DNA from: Cupriavidus pauculus
Lineage (GTDB): Bacteria > Pseudomonadota > Gammaproteobacteria > Burkholderiales > Burkholderiaceae
Length of the DNA stretch: 64,000 bases
Direction of reading: 5' to 3'
Assembly (NCBI RefSeq): GCF_022179805.1
Contig: NZ_BPUO01000002.1
Location: forward strand, 434,001 to 498,000
Both the position numbers and the translations under genes were made by a program. Below, in pieces: positions 63,084 through 64,000 of the stretch. How positions within the stretch are numbered: the stretch's first letter is position 1; each line of letters begins with the position of its first letter. The notes beneath the pieces were generated by a model. The model made no database searches. It had not been told where the DNA came from and was given only the letters and a program-made list of their open reading frames with translations.

Positions 63084-64000
63084 TTAGTTACGCACCGGCT
63101 TGCCCGTTTGCAGCATGCCCATGATGCGCTCCTGCGTCTTGCCCGTGCCCAGCAGGTCAACAAACGCCTTGCGTTCCAGTGCCAGCAGCCATTCCTCGCT
63201 GACCAGCGAACCGGCCTCGACGTCGCCGCCGCACACCACTTCTGCGATGCGCGAAGCAATCTGGAAGTCGTGCGCCGAGATGAAGTTGCCGTCGCGCATG
63301 TTCACCAGCGACGCCTGGATCGTGGCGATGCCCGAACGGCCCGCCACCGGAATCAGCTGGCCCGGCAGCGGTGCGCGGTAGCCGGCGTTGGCCATCGCAC
63401 GCACTTCGCTCTGTGCCACGTACAGCAGTTCGTGCACGTTGTAGACGAGGGTATCGGTCGGCTGGACGTAGCCGATCTTCTGCGCGTCCAGCGCCGACGT
63501 CGACACCTTGGCCATCGCCGCCGCCTGGAAGCGGTTGGTCAGGAAGTTCAGGTAGTTGGTGCTGCCCGCTGCCTGCGCAGCCTTGGCTGCGGCAATCGCG
63601 GCTTCCTTGAGGCCGCCACCAGCCGGCACCAGGCCCACGCCCACTTCCACCAGGCCCACGTAGCTTTCCAGCGCCACCACACGCTTGGCCGATTGCAGCA
63701 TCAGCTCGCAGCCGCCGCCGAGCGCGATGCCCGACACGGCCGGCACCACCGGCACCGCGGCGTACTTCACGCGCATCATCGTGTCCTGGAACTTCTTCAC
63801 GAACGGCTCGATGCCCTTGGCACCGCCCATCATGAATGCCGGCATCGCGGCTTCCAGGTTGGCGCCCGCCGAGAACGGGCCGCCAGGCGCGCCCAGTTGC
63901 AGCGACGTCGGCTGCCACACCACCAGGCCCTTGTAGCTGGCTTCGGCCAGGTCCACCGCGCGCGCGATGGTGTCCAGCACGTCCGGGCCCATGGTGTTCA
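63084..64000 (-). CDS. 3-hydroxyacyl-CoA dehydrogenase/enoyl-CoA hydratase fusion (FadB type), C-terminal part
   Basis: The gene runs off the window's right edge; about the last 305 codons are seen. They form a crotonase-type domain (GPFSAGANLEAAMPAFMM, AVSGIALGGGCELMLQSAKR, EVGVGLVPAGGGLKEAAIAA) followed by a helical tail ending LLGTGKTQERIMGMLQTGKP. In the common Burkholderiales protein of this kind, the NAD-dependent 3-hydroxyacyl-CoA dehydrogenase domain is N-terminal and lies outside this window. The assignment to that fusion is inferred from fadA directly downstream. Confidence 0.85.
   Translation of the reverse strand, partial: NTMGPDVLDTIARAVDLAEASYKGLVVWQPTSLQLGAPGGPFSAGANLEAAMPAFMMGGAKGIEPFVKKFQDTMMRVKYAAVPVVPAVSGIALGGGCELMLQSAKRVVALESYVGLVEVGVGLVPAGGGLKEAAIAAAKAAQAAGSTNYLNFLTNRFQAAAMAKVSTSALDAQKIGYVQPTDTLVYNVHELLYVAQSEVRAMANAGYRAPLPGQLIPVAGRSGIATIQASLVNMRDGNFISAHDFQIASRIAEVVCGGDVEAGSLVSEEWLLALERKAFVDLLGTGKTQERIMGMLQTGKPVRN

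Noticed and set aside
1..64000. Prophage, insertion sequences, CRISPR arrays, toxin-antitoxin or defence systems
   Set aside because: No integrase, transposase, direct-repeat array or recognisable defence gene was seen; the window is core chromosome.

Overview
The window reads as a housekeeping stretch of a chromosome from a high-GC betaproteobacterium of the Burkholderiaceae, most likely Cupriavidus or a near relative. Several things point there: strong G/C bias at third codon positions, the gene orders lptD-surA-pdxA-rsmA, dusB-fis-purH, ruvC/ruvA/ruvB, tyrS / M23 peptidase / anmK / erpA / bactofilin / rpsI-rplM and gltIJKL near gdhA, and the protein sequences themselves. The genus is an inference from content; no database search was run. 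I see no prophage, insertion sequence, CRISPR array, tRNA or rRNA.

Layout. 1-7 kb: tail of glyS, then gmhB, plsC, a YgjP-type metalloprotease, a broken autotransporter gene (minus strand), gloA and a DMT exporter. 7-14 kb (minus): trpS, rsmA, pdxA, surA and lptD, an outer-membrane/LPS assembly block. 14-17 kb (plus): amgK-azlC-azlD-murU, peptidoglycan recycling genes with an amino-acid exporter pair between them. 17-24 kb: pepP, a small unknown gene, ubiH, dusB-fis, purH. 24-29.6 kb: ruvC, a GDPD lipoprotein, ruvA, ruvB, two small envelope proteins, and a queuosine-precursor transporter. 29.6-32.7 kb (minus): a histidine phosphatase, a YbhB-like protein, dtd and tyrS. 33-38.4 kb: M23 peptidase and anmK (plus), then erpA, bactofilin, a membrane coiled-coil protein, rpsI and rplM (minus). 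38.4-40 kb: an RNA-rich interval with a candidate sRNA, osmC and rnpB. 40-44 kb (minus): a DUF3025-type gene, pyrC, and a coupled dehydrogenase/glycerate kinase pair. 44-51 kb: a class II amidotransferase, the gltIJKL glutamate/aspartate importer, gdhA and a LysR regulator. 51-57 kb: cysteine dioxygenase, an Lrp regulator, a GH18-like secreted protein and a three-gene ABC importer. 57-64 kb: an Atm1-type ABC exporter, a YciA thioesterase, and an enoyl-CoA hydratase / DegV / fadA / fadB group.

Themes. Cell-envelope work dominates: LPS heptose (gmhB), LptD and its chaperone SurA, phospholipid synthesis (plsC), and peptidoglycan remodelling and recycling (M23 peptidase, AnmK, AmgK, MurU, bactofilin). 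Glutamate uptake, glutamate dehydrogenase and a regulator form a second group, and beta-oxidation a third.

The best leads are: (1) an unannotated transcription unit at 38662-38838 (minus) with its own promoter and strong terminator; (2) a secreted GH18-fold protein whose catalytic motif is degenerate; (3) a family of seven near-identical palindromes at gene 3' ends; (4) a 23-bp perfect palindrome upstream of gdhA; (5) an attenuator-like leader before dusB-fis; (6) an autotransporter gene carrying three separate lesions. I did not find a clearly new multi-gene system.
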